From NCBI GenBank assembly GCA_937911045.1, contig CALEPX010000021.1, positions 124,001 to 188,000 of the forward strand: 64,000 bases of DNA. The letters are read 5' to 3'. A model generated the notes under the pieces. The model did no database searches, was not told the origin of the DNA, and saw nothing but the letters and a program-made list of their open reading frames with translations. Numbering within the stretch: position 1 is the first letter of the stretch; every line of letters starts with the position of its first letter. Made by a program: the position numbers and the translations under genes. Source of the DNA: an uncultured Fretibacterium sp. (GTDB lineage: Bacteria > Synergistota > Synergistia > Synergistales > Aminobacteriaceae). This document shows positions 1-9,135 of this stretch, piece by piece.

Positions 1-2147
1 AAATCTAACGGTGGTTCAGACATTGCTTCGGCGATATTTTCGAGCAGCTTGTCCTCAGCAGTCTTGAAACCCGGGTCAGGAAGTTCAGCGTCATCGTCGA
101 GTTCTGAGATTTCGTCGTCTTGAGCCAGCAAATTTTCCGGCAGAGCGTAAGGTTCCGGAGTTATGCGCGAATCGAGTGAGAGAGGATTTCCGGTCATAGC
201 CTGAGCAATATCCGCGAGCAATTTATCCTCGGCAGTTTTCGTAGATTCGGGCATTGTTGGCACGTTGAGTTCTGCTGGAGTAGCTTCGGGGTCATAGGCT
301 GGTTCAGGCTCTGAAATATCCGAGTCGATGCTCACGACTAAATCGGCGGCAGGTTCTGGGAGAGCTTCGTTTTCAGATTCTGCGATTTCCTCCGCGTCAA
401 CGATTGGTAATTCCTCATCAGTTTCGATTTCTCCTGAGATTTCGGCGGCATTTTCGAGTTCGGGCAAATCCTCGGGTGGCAAATCCTCGTCCGGTAGATT
501 CAGTTCCGGCAGCGATTCCGTAACTTCTGGCTCTGAAAGTGATTCTGGTTCGAGAATTTCCGGCTGCGAAATTACCTCTGGCTGTGAAACTGCCTCTGGC
601 TCGGAAACTGATTCCGTGATTTCCGGCTGTGAAATTATCTCCGGTTCTGGGTTTGATTCCGGTTCTGTGATTTCTGACTGTGGGATTACTTCTGCAACTT
701 CCGGTTGTGAAACTGCCTCTGGGATCTCCGGTTCTTGGATCGATTCTGGCTCAGAAACTTCCGGCTGCGAAACTGATTCCGGCTCTGAGACTTCAGGTTG
801 CGAAATTGCCTCTGGAATCTCCGGCTCTGGAATCGATTCTGCAATTTCTGCTCTCGGCTCTGAGACTTCTGGTTGCGAAACTGCTTCTGGAATCTTTGGT
901 TCTGGCTCCGTAACTTCCGGCTGAGAAACTGCTTCTGGGATCTCCGGCTGTGAAACTGATTCCGGCTCTGAGACTTCAGGTTGCGAAACTGTTTCTGGGA
1001 TCTCTGGTTCTGTGAACGATGCTGGCTCAGAGACTGCTTCTGTAACTTCTGGCTCTGGAATTGATTCTGCAACTTCAGGTTGCGAAACTGCCTCTGGGAT
1101 CTCCGGCTGTGAAACTGATTCCGGAATCTCCGGCTCTGGCTTTGAAAGCGGTTCTGTGACTTCGGGCTCTGGAATCGATTCTGGTTCAGTAACTTCGGGT
1201 TGCGAAACTGCCTCTGGAATCTCTGGCTCTGGAATTGATTCTGCAACTTCAGGCTGCGAAACTGCCTCCGGCTCGGAATTTGCTTCTGGTTCGGAAACTA
1301 CCTCTGTAATCTCTGGCTCTGGGAGCGATTCTGGCTCAGTAACTTCCTGCTGCGAAATTGATTCTGGCGCGAGAACTTCTGACTGCGAAACTGCTTCTGG
1401 AATCTCTGACTTTGAAAGCGGTTCTGTGACTTCTGGTTGCGAAACTGCTTCTGTGAGCTCCGGTTCTGGAATCGCTTCTGCAACTTCTGATCTCGGCTCT
1501 GAGACTTCCTGCTGCGAAACTGCTTCTGGAATCTCCGGTTTTGTGATTGGTTCTGGAGCGAGAACTTCCTGCTGCGAAACTGCCTCTGGAATCTCTGGTT
1601 CTGGCTCTGTGACTTCTGGTTGCGAAATTGATTCTGCAACTTCCGGCTCTGGAATCGCTTCTGCAACTTCTGATCTCGGCTCTGAGACTTCCGGTTGTGA
1701 AACTGCTTCTGTGATTTCTGGTTGCGAAATTATTTTTGGTTCTGGTTTTGGCTCTGGAATTTTTGCGCGTGCTTGAGCTTCTGCTTTACGTTTACGTTTC
1801 TCGCGTTCTTCACGGGCGACTGAAGTCTCGATGTTGCGTAAAGCTTCCTCAAGTGATGGAATTTCCTCTGTGATTCGTGTTGGTCGAGTTGTGTTTTGTG
1901 CGCGTGAATTTGCGGGTGAAATGCTTTCCTCGATTCTGCGCTGAAAATCCAAGAACGTGTTAATTTTCTGACGTTCCTGCTCGTTATAATGCGTTGAACT
2001 TTTACGGCGTGTCGAATTTTTGGGTGATGATTCTGTGTCGTCATTTTGCACCTGATTTTTCGCAGACGATCTCCCCTTTGAAGGTTTCAGGAACATACCT
2101 TCAAGTTCTTGTCTTAATTTTTCTTCCGCTGTTCTTTCATCTAACAT
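1..2147 (-). CDS. Giant Pro/Glu-rich repeat protein, 3' end beyond window
   Basis: An open minus-strand frame runs without a stop from an ATG at 2147 to the window edge, giving at least 715 codons. The N-terminus (MLDERTAEEKLRQELEGMF) is charged with no signal peptide, followed by a Lys/Arg/Glu-rich segment (residues about 105-130). Residues about 130-550 are degenerate 11-residue units of the type EIPEAVSQPEV/TEPES, coded by roughly 33-bp DNA repeats. After them comes an acidic stretch and two copies of a KTAEDKLL-x2-IA-x-AM motif about 57 residues apart, suggesting a second repeat class continuing outside. No membrane segment is visible. I do not recognise a family; the composition suggests an intrinsically disordered, extended spacer. 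It is divergent from the flagellin gene. Function unknown. Confidence 0.75.
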   Translation of the reverse strand, partial: MLDERTAEEKLRQELEGMFLKPSKGRSSAKNQVQNDDTESSPKNSTRRKSSTHYNEQERQKINTFLDFQRRIEESISPANSRAQNTTRPTRITEEIPSLEEALRNIETSVAREEREKRKRKAEAQARAKIPEPKPEPKIISQPEITEAVSQPEVSEPRSEVAEAIPEPEVAESISQPEVTEPEPEIPEAVSQQEVLAPEPITKPEIPEAVSQQEVSEPRSEVAEAIPEPELTEAVSQPEVTEPLSKSEIPEAVSQSEVLAPESISQQEVTEPESLPEPEITEVVSEPEANSEPEAVSQPEVAESIPEPEIPEAVSQPEVTEPESIPEPEVTEPLSKPEPEIPESVSQPEIPEAVSQPEVAESIPEPEVTEAVSEPASFTEPEIPETVSQPEVSEPESVSQPEIPEAVSQPEVTEPEPKIPEAVSQPEVSEPRAEIAESIPEPEIPEAISQPEVSEPESVSQPEVSEPESIQEPEIPEAVSQPEVAEVIPQSEITEPESNPEPEIISQPEITESVSEPEAVSQPEVISQPEILEPESLSEPEVTESLPELNLPDEDLPPEDLPELENAAEISGEIETDEELPIVDAEEIAESENEALPEPAADLVVSIDSDISEPEPAYDPEATPAELNVPTMPESTKTAEDKLLADIAQAMTGNPLSLDSRITPEPYALPENLLAQDDEISELDDDAELPDPGFKTAEDKLLENIAEAMSEPPLD
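505..1760 (-). repeat. Degenerate ~33-bp coding repeats (Pro/Glu/Gln-rich)
   Basis: About 1.25 kb of the giant ORF consists of imperfect 33-bp units encoding variants of PE-x-PEAVSQPEV. Units vary in length and order, as expected for expansion and contraction by recombination. Long Gly/Ser/Cys-rich frames on the plus strand and Gln/Arg-rich frames in another minus frame are by-products of this composition, not genes. Confidence 0.8.
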
Positions 2148-2278
2148 TATTATATTTTCCCATTGAAAATTTGTTTTCCAAAATTATTCTTGTTATTACA
2201 CTTTCAAAAAATTTTCCCTAATTATAATACTTAACGCTAAAATATAATCGCAAATAATTCACGTTTCATGAAAAAACT

Positions 2279-2319
2279 GCCGAAAAACATTCCAGACATG
2301 TACAAATTTTAGCAGGAGG
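2279..2319 (+). promoter_or_regulatory. Possible flagellin promoter -10 and strong ribosome-binding site
   Basis: GCCGAAAA at 2279-2286 resembles the sigma-28 flagellar -10 element (GCCGATAA), but no good TAAA -35 is found 15 bases upstream, so the promoter call is weak. AGGAGG at 2314-2319 is a clear Shine-Dalgarno sequence, rather far (15 nt) from the ATG at 2335. Confidence 0.3.
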
Positions 2320-2334
2320 CTTACACGTAAAATC

Positions 2335-5016
2335 ATGAAAATAGGATATAATCCGTCGATTATGACGGCGTACAACTCATTAACATCGACAGACAAATCA
2401 ATCGAAAAAACTGCACGTGCGTTATCAACAGGATTGCGAGTGGCGTTTGCGTGCGATGATGCTGCTGGATTCGCGATTAGCCTGAGGCTCTCATCACAAA
2501 TGACTGGCGTTGAACGTGCGATCCGAAATACTCAGGATGGCGTTTCGATGCTGCAGACTGCTGAGGGCGGACTTGACCAGATAAATTCCATGTTACAACG
2601 AATGCGCGAACTTTCGATTCAGGCGGCTAACGACACACTCACAACTCAGGACAGGCACTATATTCAGCTCGAAATCAACGAGTTAAAAGACAATATCGAC
2701 AACGTTACTCACAACACGACATTCAATTCCAAGCGATTACTTGACGGCAGCAGCTCTTGCACATGGACTTCCAAAGATGCTACGACAAAAGTTCAGGTCA
2801 ACGGCTCAATAACAAATCTTGACACGTTCGGGCAGAAAAGCTCAATCGAGGGCAATTATCGAATCGAAGTCAGAGCAGATGCGGGACGCGCTGAAGTTCA
2901 AAAGAGCAATATCTTCAACGTAACTGTGGCTGAGGACGTCCGGAAAGTTTTCGCAAACACAGAAATCGTAACCGAAACAATTTACACCGACCAGCAAATG
3001 ACGCACGAAATCTTCATACACCAGGGTAACGATACGGTTCAAGCGACTTCCGGTGATGGCTGGGAATTTATCGACGGCGTGTTAAATATCACAAGCTCTG
3101 GAACGTACAATATCGTCGGTAACGGTCAATCTTCTGCGAATCGAATCAAAGTTCAGGACGGTGTTAAGGCGGACGTGTTTCTGACAAACGTGAATATTAA
3201 CTCTGACGATTGCGCTTTCGATATGAAGGGTGCGGACGTGAATTTGTATTTGCGTGGGGCGAACTCATTCACGAGCGGAAGTTCTCACGCTGGGATCGAA
3301 CTCGATGACACAAGTTCACTCGTGATTAACAGTGCGGTCGAATCTGGTTCGGACAAGGGTTTTTTGCAGGCGAACGGCGGTCATAATGCAGCAGGAATCG
3401 GCAGTGGTTACGCTTCGAATTTAGCAGGCAAAATCACAATCAACGGCGGAACGATTAACGCTCAGGGCGGAATGCAGGCTGCTGGAATTGGCGGCGGTTA
3501 TGCTGGAGCGGCTACTTCAATCGAAATTAACGCTGGCGATGTCACAGCACACGGCGGTTCTCAGGGCGCAGGAATCGGCACGGGACATTTCTCGTGCAGC
3601 TCTCTTGCGAACACAACTGCTGAAATCAAAATCTCCGGTGGAAAAGTTGCGGCTTACGGCGGCAGTTCGAGTGCAGGAGTTAATCCGGCAGGGATCGGCG
3701 GTGCGTGTCATTCATGCTCAGTCGATATTCAGATTCAGGAAAGTATGCGAAACGAAATCATCGCGGAACGAGGCGGCAGAAGTGCGCAAAATATCGGTGC
3801 TGGAGACAACCTAGTATCCGGAATAACTTGCAACGTAGATTACACAAATTTGCAGACGTATTCTCCCGATGATATTCCAACACTTCCGCAAATCACCGTC
3901 ACGGCTCCGGCTACAGTCAGTCACACGGTCAGCGCAGAAGATGTCGAATCAGAATTTCGCGTGAGGGCTGCAAAATTATCAGAAATACGCGCGTTTCAAA
4001 ATGCGAGTGGGGTTTTCATGATCGAAACTCCTCAACAAATAACGATCACTCAGGGCGACGGTAAACAGGCAACCGTAACGTTATACGCGCAAGACACAAT
4101 GTACGAAGTCGCCGAAAAAATCAATTACGCAATTTCCGAAACTTTGGGACAAGGTGTTTACGTGAACGACTCGAATCATTTCTGCACAATCGCTGACGGC
4201 ACAGAATTTACATCCGAAGCAGCTTACCAGAAAATTCCGGTCTACAACGATGACGGAGTAATCCGCGCTTACACCGAAGCTTCAACAATGGTAATCCGCA
4301 GCGCAATCGCCGGACAGCGTGGAACGTTAAGTTTTTCATCACTGAATCAGGATCTTGTGAACGCACTCGGTCTGAACACGATTCAATCAGCATCTGAGAC
4401 AAAATACACGGCGTCGATTTACGAAGCTCACACCGGTTCAGTAATTGCTGACAACGTAATTTCGACGACGAACAAATTATCCGGAATCCTGCACCCGAAT
4501 CTTGACGTAGAATTTGACGCAAACGCGAATATCACGACAACTTGGAATGACGCAACGAAAAGTTACGTTACGAGTTCCAGCGATAACACACCATACGTAA
4601 CGAATTTGCACGTAGTTGACCGCAGCACGGCGTTTCAAATCGGACATAATCAGGGCGAGGATATTTATATTAATATCGGTGACATGAGTTCGAAATCACT
4701 TGGTCTCGAAGGATTGAGCGTAATGACACGTGAGAGTGCTTCTTCAGCAATCAGTCTACTTGACGCAGCGATTAACAAAGTCTCAATGCAGCGTGACAAA
4801 ATCGGAGCTTACCAGAACGAACTCGAATACAACGCGAATAGCTTAACCGTTACGCACCAGCAATTATCTGACTCAGAAAGCCGCATCAAAGACACGGATA
4901 TGGCGAGGGAAATGATCGAGTACGTGAAACTGCAAATCCTGAATAACACGGGCAGCTCAATGTTATCTCAGGCGAATCAATTATCTCAATCCGTCATGAA
5001 CTTGCTCGGTGTGTAG
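2335..5016 (+). CDS. Giant flagellin with beta-helix-like central insert
   Basis: An 893-residue flagellin, about two to three times the usual length. The N-terminal D0/D1 helices (residues 1-140) show the family pattern including NTQDGVSMLQTAEGGLDQI and a DDAAG motif; the C-terminal helices (about 800-893) end in the usual SMLSQANQLSQSVMNLLGV. Between them, residues about 240-470 form Gly/Ala/Ile-rich repeats of the type NGGTI-x-AQGG-x-x-AAGIGGG, like the right-handed beta-helix domains of secreted gut-bacterial proteins, followed by a further beta-rich region. Several cysteines are present (for example around residue 40, directly before DDAAG), unusual for flagellins. It would be exported by the flagellar type III apparatus and form the filament with a large surface-exposed domain. 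Confidence 0.92.
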   Translation: MKIGYNPSIMTAYNSLTSTDKSIEKTARALSTGLRVAFACDDAAGFAISLRLSSQMTGVERAIRNTQDGVSMLQTAEGGLDQINSMLQRMRELSIQAANDTLTTQDRHYIQLEINELKDNIDNVTHNTTFNSKRLLDGSSSCTWTSKDATTKVQVNGSITNLDTFGQKSSIEGNYRIEVRADAGRAEVQKSNIFNVTVAEDVRKVFANTEIVTETIYTDQQMTHEIFIHQGNDTVQATSGDGWEFIDGVLNITSSGTYNIVGNGQSSANRIKVQDGVKADVFLTNVNINSDDCAFDMKGADVNLYLRGANSFTSGSSHAGIELDDTSSLVINSAVESGSDKGFLQANGGHNAAGIGSGYASNLAGKITINGGTINAQGGMQAAGIGGGYAGAATSIEINAGDVTAHGGSQGAGIGTGHFSCSSLANTTAEIKISGGKVAAYGGSSSAGVNPAGIGGACHSCSVDIQIQESMRNEIIAERGGRSAQNIGAGDNLVSGITCNVDYTNLQTYSPDDIPTLPQITVTAPATVSHTVSAEDVESEFRVRAAKLSEIRAFQNASGVFMIETPQQITITQGDGKQATVTLYAQDTMYEVAEKINYAISETLGQGVYVNDSNHFCTIADGTEFTSEAAYQKIPVYNDDGVIRAYTEASTMVIRSAIAGQRGTLSFSSLNQDLVNALGLNTIQSASETKYTASIYEAHTGSVIADNVISTTNKLSGILHPNLDVEFDANANITTTWNDATKSYVTSSSDNTPYVTNLHVVDRSTAFQIGHNQGEDIYINIGDMSSKSLGLEGLSVMTRESASSAISLLDAAINKVSMQRDKIGAYQNELEYNANSLTVTHQQLSDSESRIKDTDMAREMIEYVKLQILNNTGSSMLSQANQLSQSVMNLLGV

Positions 5017-5145
5017 AATTTTTCACGAACAACACGAATAACACGAATCAAAGCCCTCTGTGTGAGAAGCATGGGGGGATTTTTGACGGGAGCGTTTTTC
5101 CGACAATTTTCGGAATTATTGCAATCTGTTTTTTAGATAAAAATA

Positions 5146-5184
5146 AAGCAGTTCCCCAATCAATTCCAAATCGGAGAACTGCTT
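5146..5184 (-). terminator. Rho-independent terminator of the esterase gene
   Basis: AAGCAGTTC at 5146-5154 pairs with GAACTGCTT at 5176-5184; on the minus strand the hairpin is followed by a T-rich run (TTTATTTTT). It lies about 20 bases past the esterase stop codon. Confidence 0.75.
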
Positions 5185-5203
5185 CAATTCAAAGTTTTGC
5201 GAA

Positions 5204-6166
5204 TTATTTCTTGAGATAGTTGTCGAAAAATTCCACGATTACATTCAAGACCGGTTCCTGCACCCAGTAAATTCCACCGTGAGCAGCTCCGTTCACGATG
5301 AATCTCTCAGTCTCAACGCCCTTGGCACGCAAAGCCTGGAACAAAATATCAGTCTGTCCCGGCGAAACTAACGTGTCATTCGTGCCGTGCATTAACAACA
5401 TCGGAGCAGATTTTTCACTCACGTATTCAATCGGGCTAGCTTTTGCAGATTCTTCCGGATGAGCCAGAACTCCGCCATCTTTGCCACCGAACGTCGGTGT
5501 ACCCAAAGCCCACAATGCTTCAGTTGCTCCGGCTGATGCGTGACCCTTCTGATTCTCTTCGTCGTAATCCATGCCGATATTTCTCAAGTCCGAGATTCCG
5601 AAAATATCCGCCGCACACAAAACATCACTCGAAAATTCCAGATACTCGCCCTTGTCAAATTCTTTCATTCCGTTCGTTAATCCGACAAATGACGACAAAT
5701 AACCGCCCGCACTGTTCCCCAAAACTCCGACACGTTCAGGATCGATATTGAATTTCGAAGCGTGTGCTCTTAACCAGCGAATCGCGCTTTTCACGTCCTC
5801 TAACGGCTGCGGAAATTTTGCCAACGGTGCGGTACGATATTCGATACTCGCGACTACATAACCGTTTTCTGCGAGTTTCATACGCTGCTGGATCCAGTTA
5901 TTTTTCGGAGCCATGATAAATCCGCCGCCAGTCACGAACACGATTAACGGCAACGGCTCTTTGCTGTCCGGCTGCAAAATATCCATTTCGAGTTTATAAC
6001 GCAAACTTCCCATCGCAATTCCCTCAGCAAACGGAATATTTTCCCAGAACGTAACTTGATTCGTCTGCAGCTCGACATTAAGAACTCTGCTCTCGAATTT
6101 TTCCTGAGCAAACGCAACCGAACCCGTTAATAATAACGCCAACACTAACGCCAAAAACTTACGCAT
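5204..6166 (-). CDS. Secreted alpha/beta-hydrolase (carboxylesterase, BD-FAE-like)
   Basis: 320 residues from the ATG at 6166, chosen because AGGAG lies just upstream and the protein then starts with a signal peptide (MRKFLALVLALLLTGSVAFA). The alpha/beta-hydrolase signs are all present: oxyanion-hole loop VTGGGF, nucleophile elbow GNSAGG, the acid in HGTNDTLV and the catalytic His in NGAAHGG. This architecture is typical of exported esterases acting on acetylated or feruloylated sugars or small esters; the substrate cannot be told from sequence. It is the third gene after hemC and cobA-hemD, 19 bp behind the latter, so probably co-transcribed although functionally unrelated. Confidence 0.88.
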   Translation of the reverse strand: MRKFLALVLALLLTGSVAFAQEKFESRVLNVELQTNQVTFWENIPFAEGIAMGSLRYKLEMDILQPDSKEPLPLIVFVTGGGFIMAPKNNWIQQRMKLAENGYVVASIEYRTAPLAKFPQPLEDVKSAIRWLRAHASKFNIDPERVGVLGNSAGGYLSSFVGLTNGMKEFDKGEYLEFSSDVLCAADIFGISDLRNIGMDYDEENQKGHASAGATEALWALGTPTFGGKDGGVLAHPEESAKASPIEYVSEKSAPMLLMHGTNDTLVSPGQTDILFQALRAKGVETERFIVNGAAHGGIYWVQEPVLNVIVEFFDNYLKK

Positions 6167-6185
6167 GTAACACAACTCCTTAGAA

Positions 6186-7613
6186 TTATGATTTATTCTG
6201 CGAACGCATGACCGTCTCAAAAATTTCTGATTCAGTCGCGCGTTTTGCAGTCGAAATATTTGTGAATCCGAAATTCTCTGCTTCTCTGGCGGTCTGCTTG
6301 CCGATACACACAACACGCACATCTCGAAATCGTTGCGTCAATCCTGCAAAGCCCCGTACCGTTGAAGCACTCGTGAAAATAATAATATCCAAACTTTCAG
6401 GAATACAGGCTGATTTTACGTAATTTGTTCTGTACGTGCAAATTTCTGTGTAATTTTTCTCACGTGACGCGAATATCTTCTGAATTTCCCGTGATGCGTT
6501 CTCAGCCCTGAAGAATAATATTTCTCCGGACATGTTCACGAGTTCATGCGCCAAATTCTCCCCGTCGTAAATTTCCGGAACAAAATCAACTTTCAGACCG
6601 TGATTTCTGAGAGCATGAGCTGTAGCCTCACCGATTGCAGCGATTTTTGCACAGGCAATTTCCCGAACGTCGCGATTATTCACACGCAGCAATTCAAAGA
6701 ACGCTTCAACGCCCGTAACACTCGTGAAAGCCAGCCAATCATAACCCGAAATATTTTTGCCGGTAAGCGAGTCCGGAATAATTTCGGTTTTTATGCACGG
6801 CAGCAATATAACTTCCGCACCGGAATTACGCAGCATTCGTGACAAATTCTCAGAACGTTCGATCGGGCGTGTCAGAGCGATTTTGCAATTACGTAACGGG
6901 AAATTCTTTCGCCAATCCAGATTCAAACTCGCAACTTCTCCGATTATGATCACAGCCGGCGGAATTATTTTCGCATCACGCATTTCATCCGGGAATTTTT
7001 CGAGAGTAGATCTCAGAATTTTTTCGCGCGAAGTTGTTCCGTTGGAGATAATTGCGCACGGAGTATTTTTTTCGAGACCGGACGCGATTAATCTATCCGA
7101 GAGATTCGCAGATTCAGAAACGCCCATCAAATACACGAGTGTCTCACGGAAATTTTCGGGATTAGCCTGTCGATGAGCCGTCATGATATTCACGCCCGAA
7201 CAGAAATCTCGATGTGTTACCGGAATGCCAGCATATGCCGGAACTGCCAACGCCGAACTAACTCCCGGTACGATTTCGAAATTTATGCCGGATTTTGCCA
7301 AAGCTTGAGCCTCCTCACCGCCTCTGCCGAACAAAAACGGATCGCCGCCCTTGAGCCTTACGACGTTCAGATTTTGCATCGCGTGAGAAATTATCAAGTC
7401 CTGAATATCCTGCTGAGTGAAAATATTTTTGCCCGGGATTTTTCCAACGTTGATTTTCTTCGCATGTTCCGGAATTAACGACAAGACTGAATCTCCGACT
7501 AACCTGTCATAAATCACAACGTCCGAATTTCTTAGAACTTCCAAAGCACGCAACGTCAACAACCCGACATCTCCAGCACCAGCTCCGACCAGCCACACAT
7601 TTATATTTTGCAT
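6186..7613 (-). CDS. cobA-hemD: Uroporphyrinogen-III C-methyltransferase / uroporphyrinogen-III synthase fusion
   Basis: 475 residues with two enzymes in one chain. Residues 1-240 are a SUMT-type methyltransferase: VGAGAGDVGLLTL at the N-terminus, VVRLKGGDPFLFGRGGEE, VPGVSSA and GIPVTHR, which methylates uroporphyrinogen III to precorrin-2. Residues about 245-475 are HemD (ALTRPIERS near its start, YDWLAFTSVTGVEAFF, later FTSASTVRGF), which closes hydroxymethylbilane to uroporphyrinogen III. The fusion is common in anaerobes. It overlaps hemC by 13 bp, so hemC-cobA-hemD form an operon leading to siroheme/cobalamin. cbiF and a CobD-like gene elsewhere in the window fit the corrinoid branch. 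Confidence 0.95.
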   Translation of the reverse strand: MQNINVWLVGAGAGDVGLLTLRALEVLRNSDVVIYDRLVGDSVLSLIPEHAKKINVGKIPGKNIFTQQDIQDLIISHAMQNLNVVRLKGGDPFLFGRGGEEAQALAKSGINFEIVPGVSSALAVPAYAGIPVTHRDFCSGVNIMTAHRQANPENFRETLVYLMGVSESANLSDRLIASGLEKNTPCAIISNGTTSREKILRSTLEKFPDEMRDAKIIPPAVIIIGEVASLNLDWRKNFPLRNCKIALTRPIERSENLSRMLRNSGAEVILLPCIKTEIIPDSLTGKNISGYDWLAFTSVTGVEAFFELLRVNNRDVREIACAKIAAIGEATAHALRNHGLKVDFVPEIYDGENLAHELVNMSGEILFFRAENASREIQKIFASREKNYTEICTYRTNYVKSACIPESLDIIIFTSASTVRGFAGLTQRFRDVRVVCIGKQTAREAENFGFTNISTAKRATESEIFETVMRSQNKS

Positions 7614-8470
7614 TTTTCGATCACCTGTTCAGCCAAGATTTTCCCGAGAGATTCTGCCTGTGAAATTTCCCCCGAGATATTTCCGCGATGAAAAATTCCG
7701 GATTCTTCGTCGATAAACAGCCCTCTCAGAAATATTTTCCCGTCACAAATCACAGCGTTTGCTCCAACCGGAACGTTACAGCCTGCCCCGAGAAATTCTG
7801 AGAAACTGCGTTCGGCGATTGCACAAGCTTCTGATTCTGGATCGTTCACCGCGTCCATGTAGAAATAATTCTCGCCACAACGACCCTGACACGCCAATAT
7901 TCCCTGACCCGGAGCCGGCATTATCTCGTCAATCGTGAAGAATCTTGCGATGATGTGTTCGAGATTCATGCGTTTCAGTCCAGATGCAGCCAAGACGATT
8001 CCGGATAAATTCTGCTCGTGTAATTTTCGGATTCGTGTGTGAATATTTCCGCGTAAATTTACGAGTTGTGAATCCGGGAAAATTTTCCTGAGCTGCAATT
8101 TTCGCCGCAATGATGACGAGCCAATCGTGAGAATTTTTGTGTGTTCGTGATTCAGGATTAGCGCGTCTCTGGGGTCTTCGCGTTTTGAGTAAGCCAGAAT
8201 TTCCAGAGCCGGATTCTGATTCGCTGACATATCTTTCAAGCTGTGGACTGCGAGATCGATTTCGTGATTTAACAGCGCGTGTTCGAGTTCGAGTGTGAAT
8301 AATCCCTTAACGTTTTCGAAATTGCCGAACGCTTGCAAATTTCTGTCGCCCTTCGTATTGAACGTTACGATTTGAATCGCAAGATCATATTTCTGAGTGA
8401 TTGCCCGTTTGATTATCTCAGCCTGAGCGATTGCCAAAGGACTGTTTCGAGTGCCGATTAAGATTTCCAA
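7601..8470 (-). CDS. hemC: Porphobilinogen deaminase (hydroxymethylbilane synthase)
   Basis: Condenses four porphobilinogens into hydroxymethylbilane. The N-terminus EILIGTRNSPLAIAQAE and the motifs HSLKD, GSSSLRRKLQL, NLRGNIHTR and GQGILACQ are family hallmarks; the dipyrromethane cofactor Cys lies in LGAGCNVPVGA. I chose the TTG at 8470 (289 residues) because AGAGGTG lies about 12 bases upstream; a GTG at 8485 is an alternative with a poorer ribosome-binding site. It is first in the hemC-cobA-hemD-esterase unit and divergent from hicA. Confidence 0.93.
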   Translation of the reverse strand: MEILIGTRNSPLAIAQAEIIKRAITQKYDLAIQIVTFNTKGDRNLQAFGNFENVKGLFTLELEHALLNHEIDLAVHSLKDMSANQNPALEILAYSKREDPRDALILNHEHTKILTIGSSSLRRKLQLRKIFPDSQLVNLRGNIHTRIRKLHEQNLSGIVLAASGLKRMNLEHIIARFFTIDEIMPAPGQGILACQGRCGENYFYMDAVNDPESEACAIAERSFSEFLGAGCNVPVGANAVICDGKIFLRGLFIDEESGIFHRGNISGEISQAESLGKILAEQVIEKCKI

Positions 8471-8514
8471 GATATTCCAAAGCACCTCTTGTCGTAATAA
8501 AATCTGTATGCAAT

Positions 8515-8520
8515 TATAAT
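8515..8520. promoter_or_regulatory. TATAAT -10 element(s) in the hemC/hicA divergent region
   Basis: A perfect TATAAT at 8515-8520 on the plus strand lies 23 bases before the hicA start. The surrounding ATTATAAT is nearly palindromic and could also serve the minus strand toward hemC. No convincing -35 is visible on either side, so orientation is uncertain. Confidence 0.4.
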
Positions 8521-8543
8521 ATGTGAAATGATAGAAGGGAGTT

Positions 8544-8771
8544 TTGGCACTGGGATTTATATTAACACCCGAACAAATAATCAAATTTCTTGAGGAGAAT
8601 GGTTTTCGGCTTTTGAGACACGGTCGTCACAGAGTAATGACAAACGGCAAAGTTAGCATTCCGATTCCTGATTCTCATTCACGCGATCTCGCAAAGGGAA
8701 CTGCTGCAAAAATTTTGAAATTAGCAGGTCTTACTAGTAAAGATGCTAAAAACTGGAAGGAAGGAAAATAA
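8544..8771 (+). CDS. hicA: HicA-type toxin (YcfA family mRNA interferase)
   Basis: 75 residues from a TTG start with GAAGGGAG just upstream. The small dsRBD-like fold is recognisable from IIKFLEENGFRLLRHGRHRV, with the conserved glycine and the catalytic-type His in GRH, followed by SIPIPDSHSRDLAKGTAAKILK. HicA cleaves mRNA. It lies 5 bp upstream of hicB, the canonical order, so this is an intact toxin-antitoxin pair. Confidence 0.88.
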   Translation: MALGFILTPEQIIKFLEENGFRLLRHGRHRVMTNGKVSIPIPDSHSRDLAKGTAAKILKLAGLTSKDAKNWKEGK

Positions 8772-8776
8772 TAGTC

Positions 8777-9028
8777 ATGCGTGAAAAACAAAAGTATAAT
8801 CTATCGCTCGTGTTTTTGCCACAAGATAACGGCAGTTACACTGTGTTATGTCCCGAACTTTCTGAATGTTTTTCGGAAGGTCACACTGTCGAAGAAGCTC
8901 AGGAAAATATTATGGACTTGATCCCGTTTTACCTGAACAAAGCTATTGAAGATGACGATGATGACATTTTCAGATCGGGCTTGACTGCCAGGGGAAAGAT
9001 TTTTCGCGAAATCGAACTGGAAGCTTAA
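8777..9028 (+). CDS. hicB: HicB-type antitoxin
   Basis: 83 residues with the HicB N-terminal fold: a beta strand (NLSLVFLPQDNGSYTVLCPEL), then SECFSEGHTVEEAQENIMDLI and an acidic stretch. No clear DNA-binding extension follows the core, so autoregulation may rely on a minimal HicB. It neutralises HicA encoded directly upstream. Confidence 0.88.
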   Translation: MREKQKYNLSLVFLPQDNGSYTVLCPELSECFSEGHTVEEAQENIMDLIPFYLNKAIEDDDDDIFRSGLTARGKIFREIELEA

Positions 9029-9033
9029 TTAAG

Positions 9034-9042
9034 TGTTATAAT
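9034..9042 (+). promoter_or_regulatory. Extended -10 promoter candidate for hydG
   Basis: TGTTATAAT at about 9034-9042 is an extended -10 element roughly 95 bases before the hydG ATG. No good -35 is seen. A leader of about 85 nt would result. Confidence 0.4.
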
Positions 9043-9135
9043 CACGATAAAATTATATATCAATTCTGAGGGGGAAGAATCATCAATTTTTGCAAACTCT
9101 TGCGATCTCTGACCCCAAAGAGGGAGGGTAAAATT

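Noticed and set aside
500..1760. Possible CRISPR-like or satellite array
   Set aside because: The repeats are degenerate, without regular unique spacers, and keep one reading frame throughout; they are coding repeats.
328..1776. Long Gly/Ser/Cys-rich plus-strand reading frames
   Set aside because: They are mirror frames of the minus-strand Pro/Glu-repeat gene; they lack ribosome-binding sites, and the minus frame is open over the whole 2.1 kb and beyond.
5085..5135. Terminator of flagellin on the plus strand
   Set aside because: Only a weak 5-bp stem (TCCGA/TCGGA) is seen, with the T run well separated from it; too weak to report as a feature.
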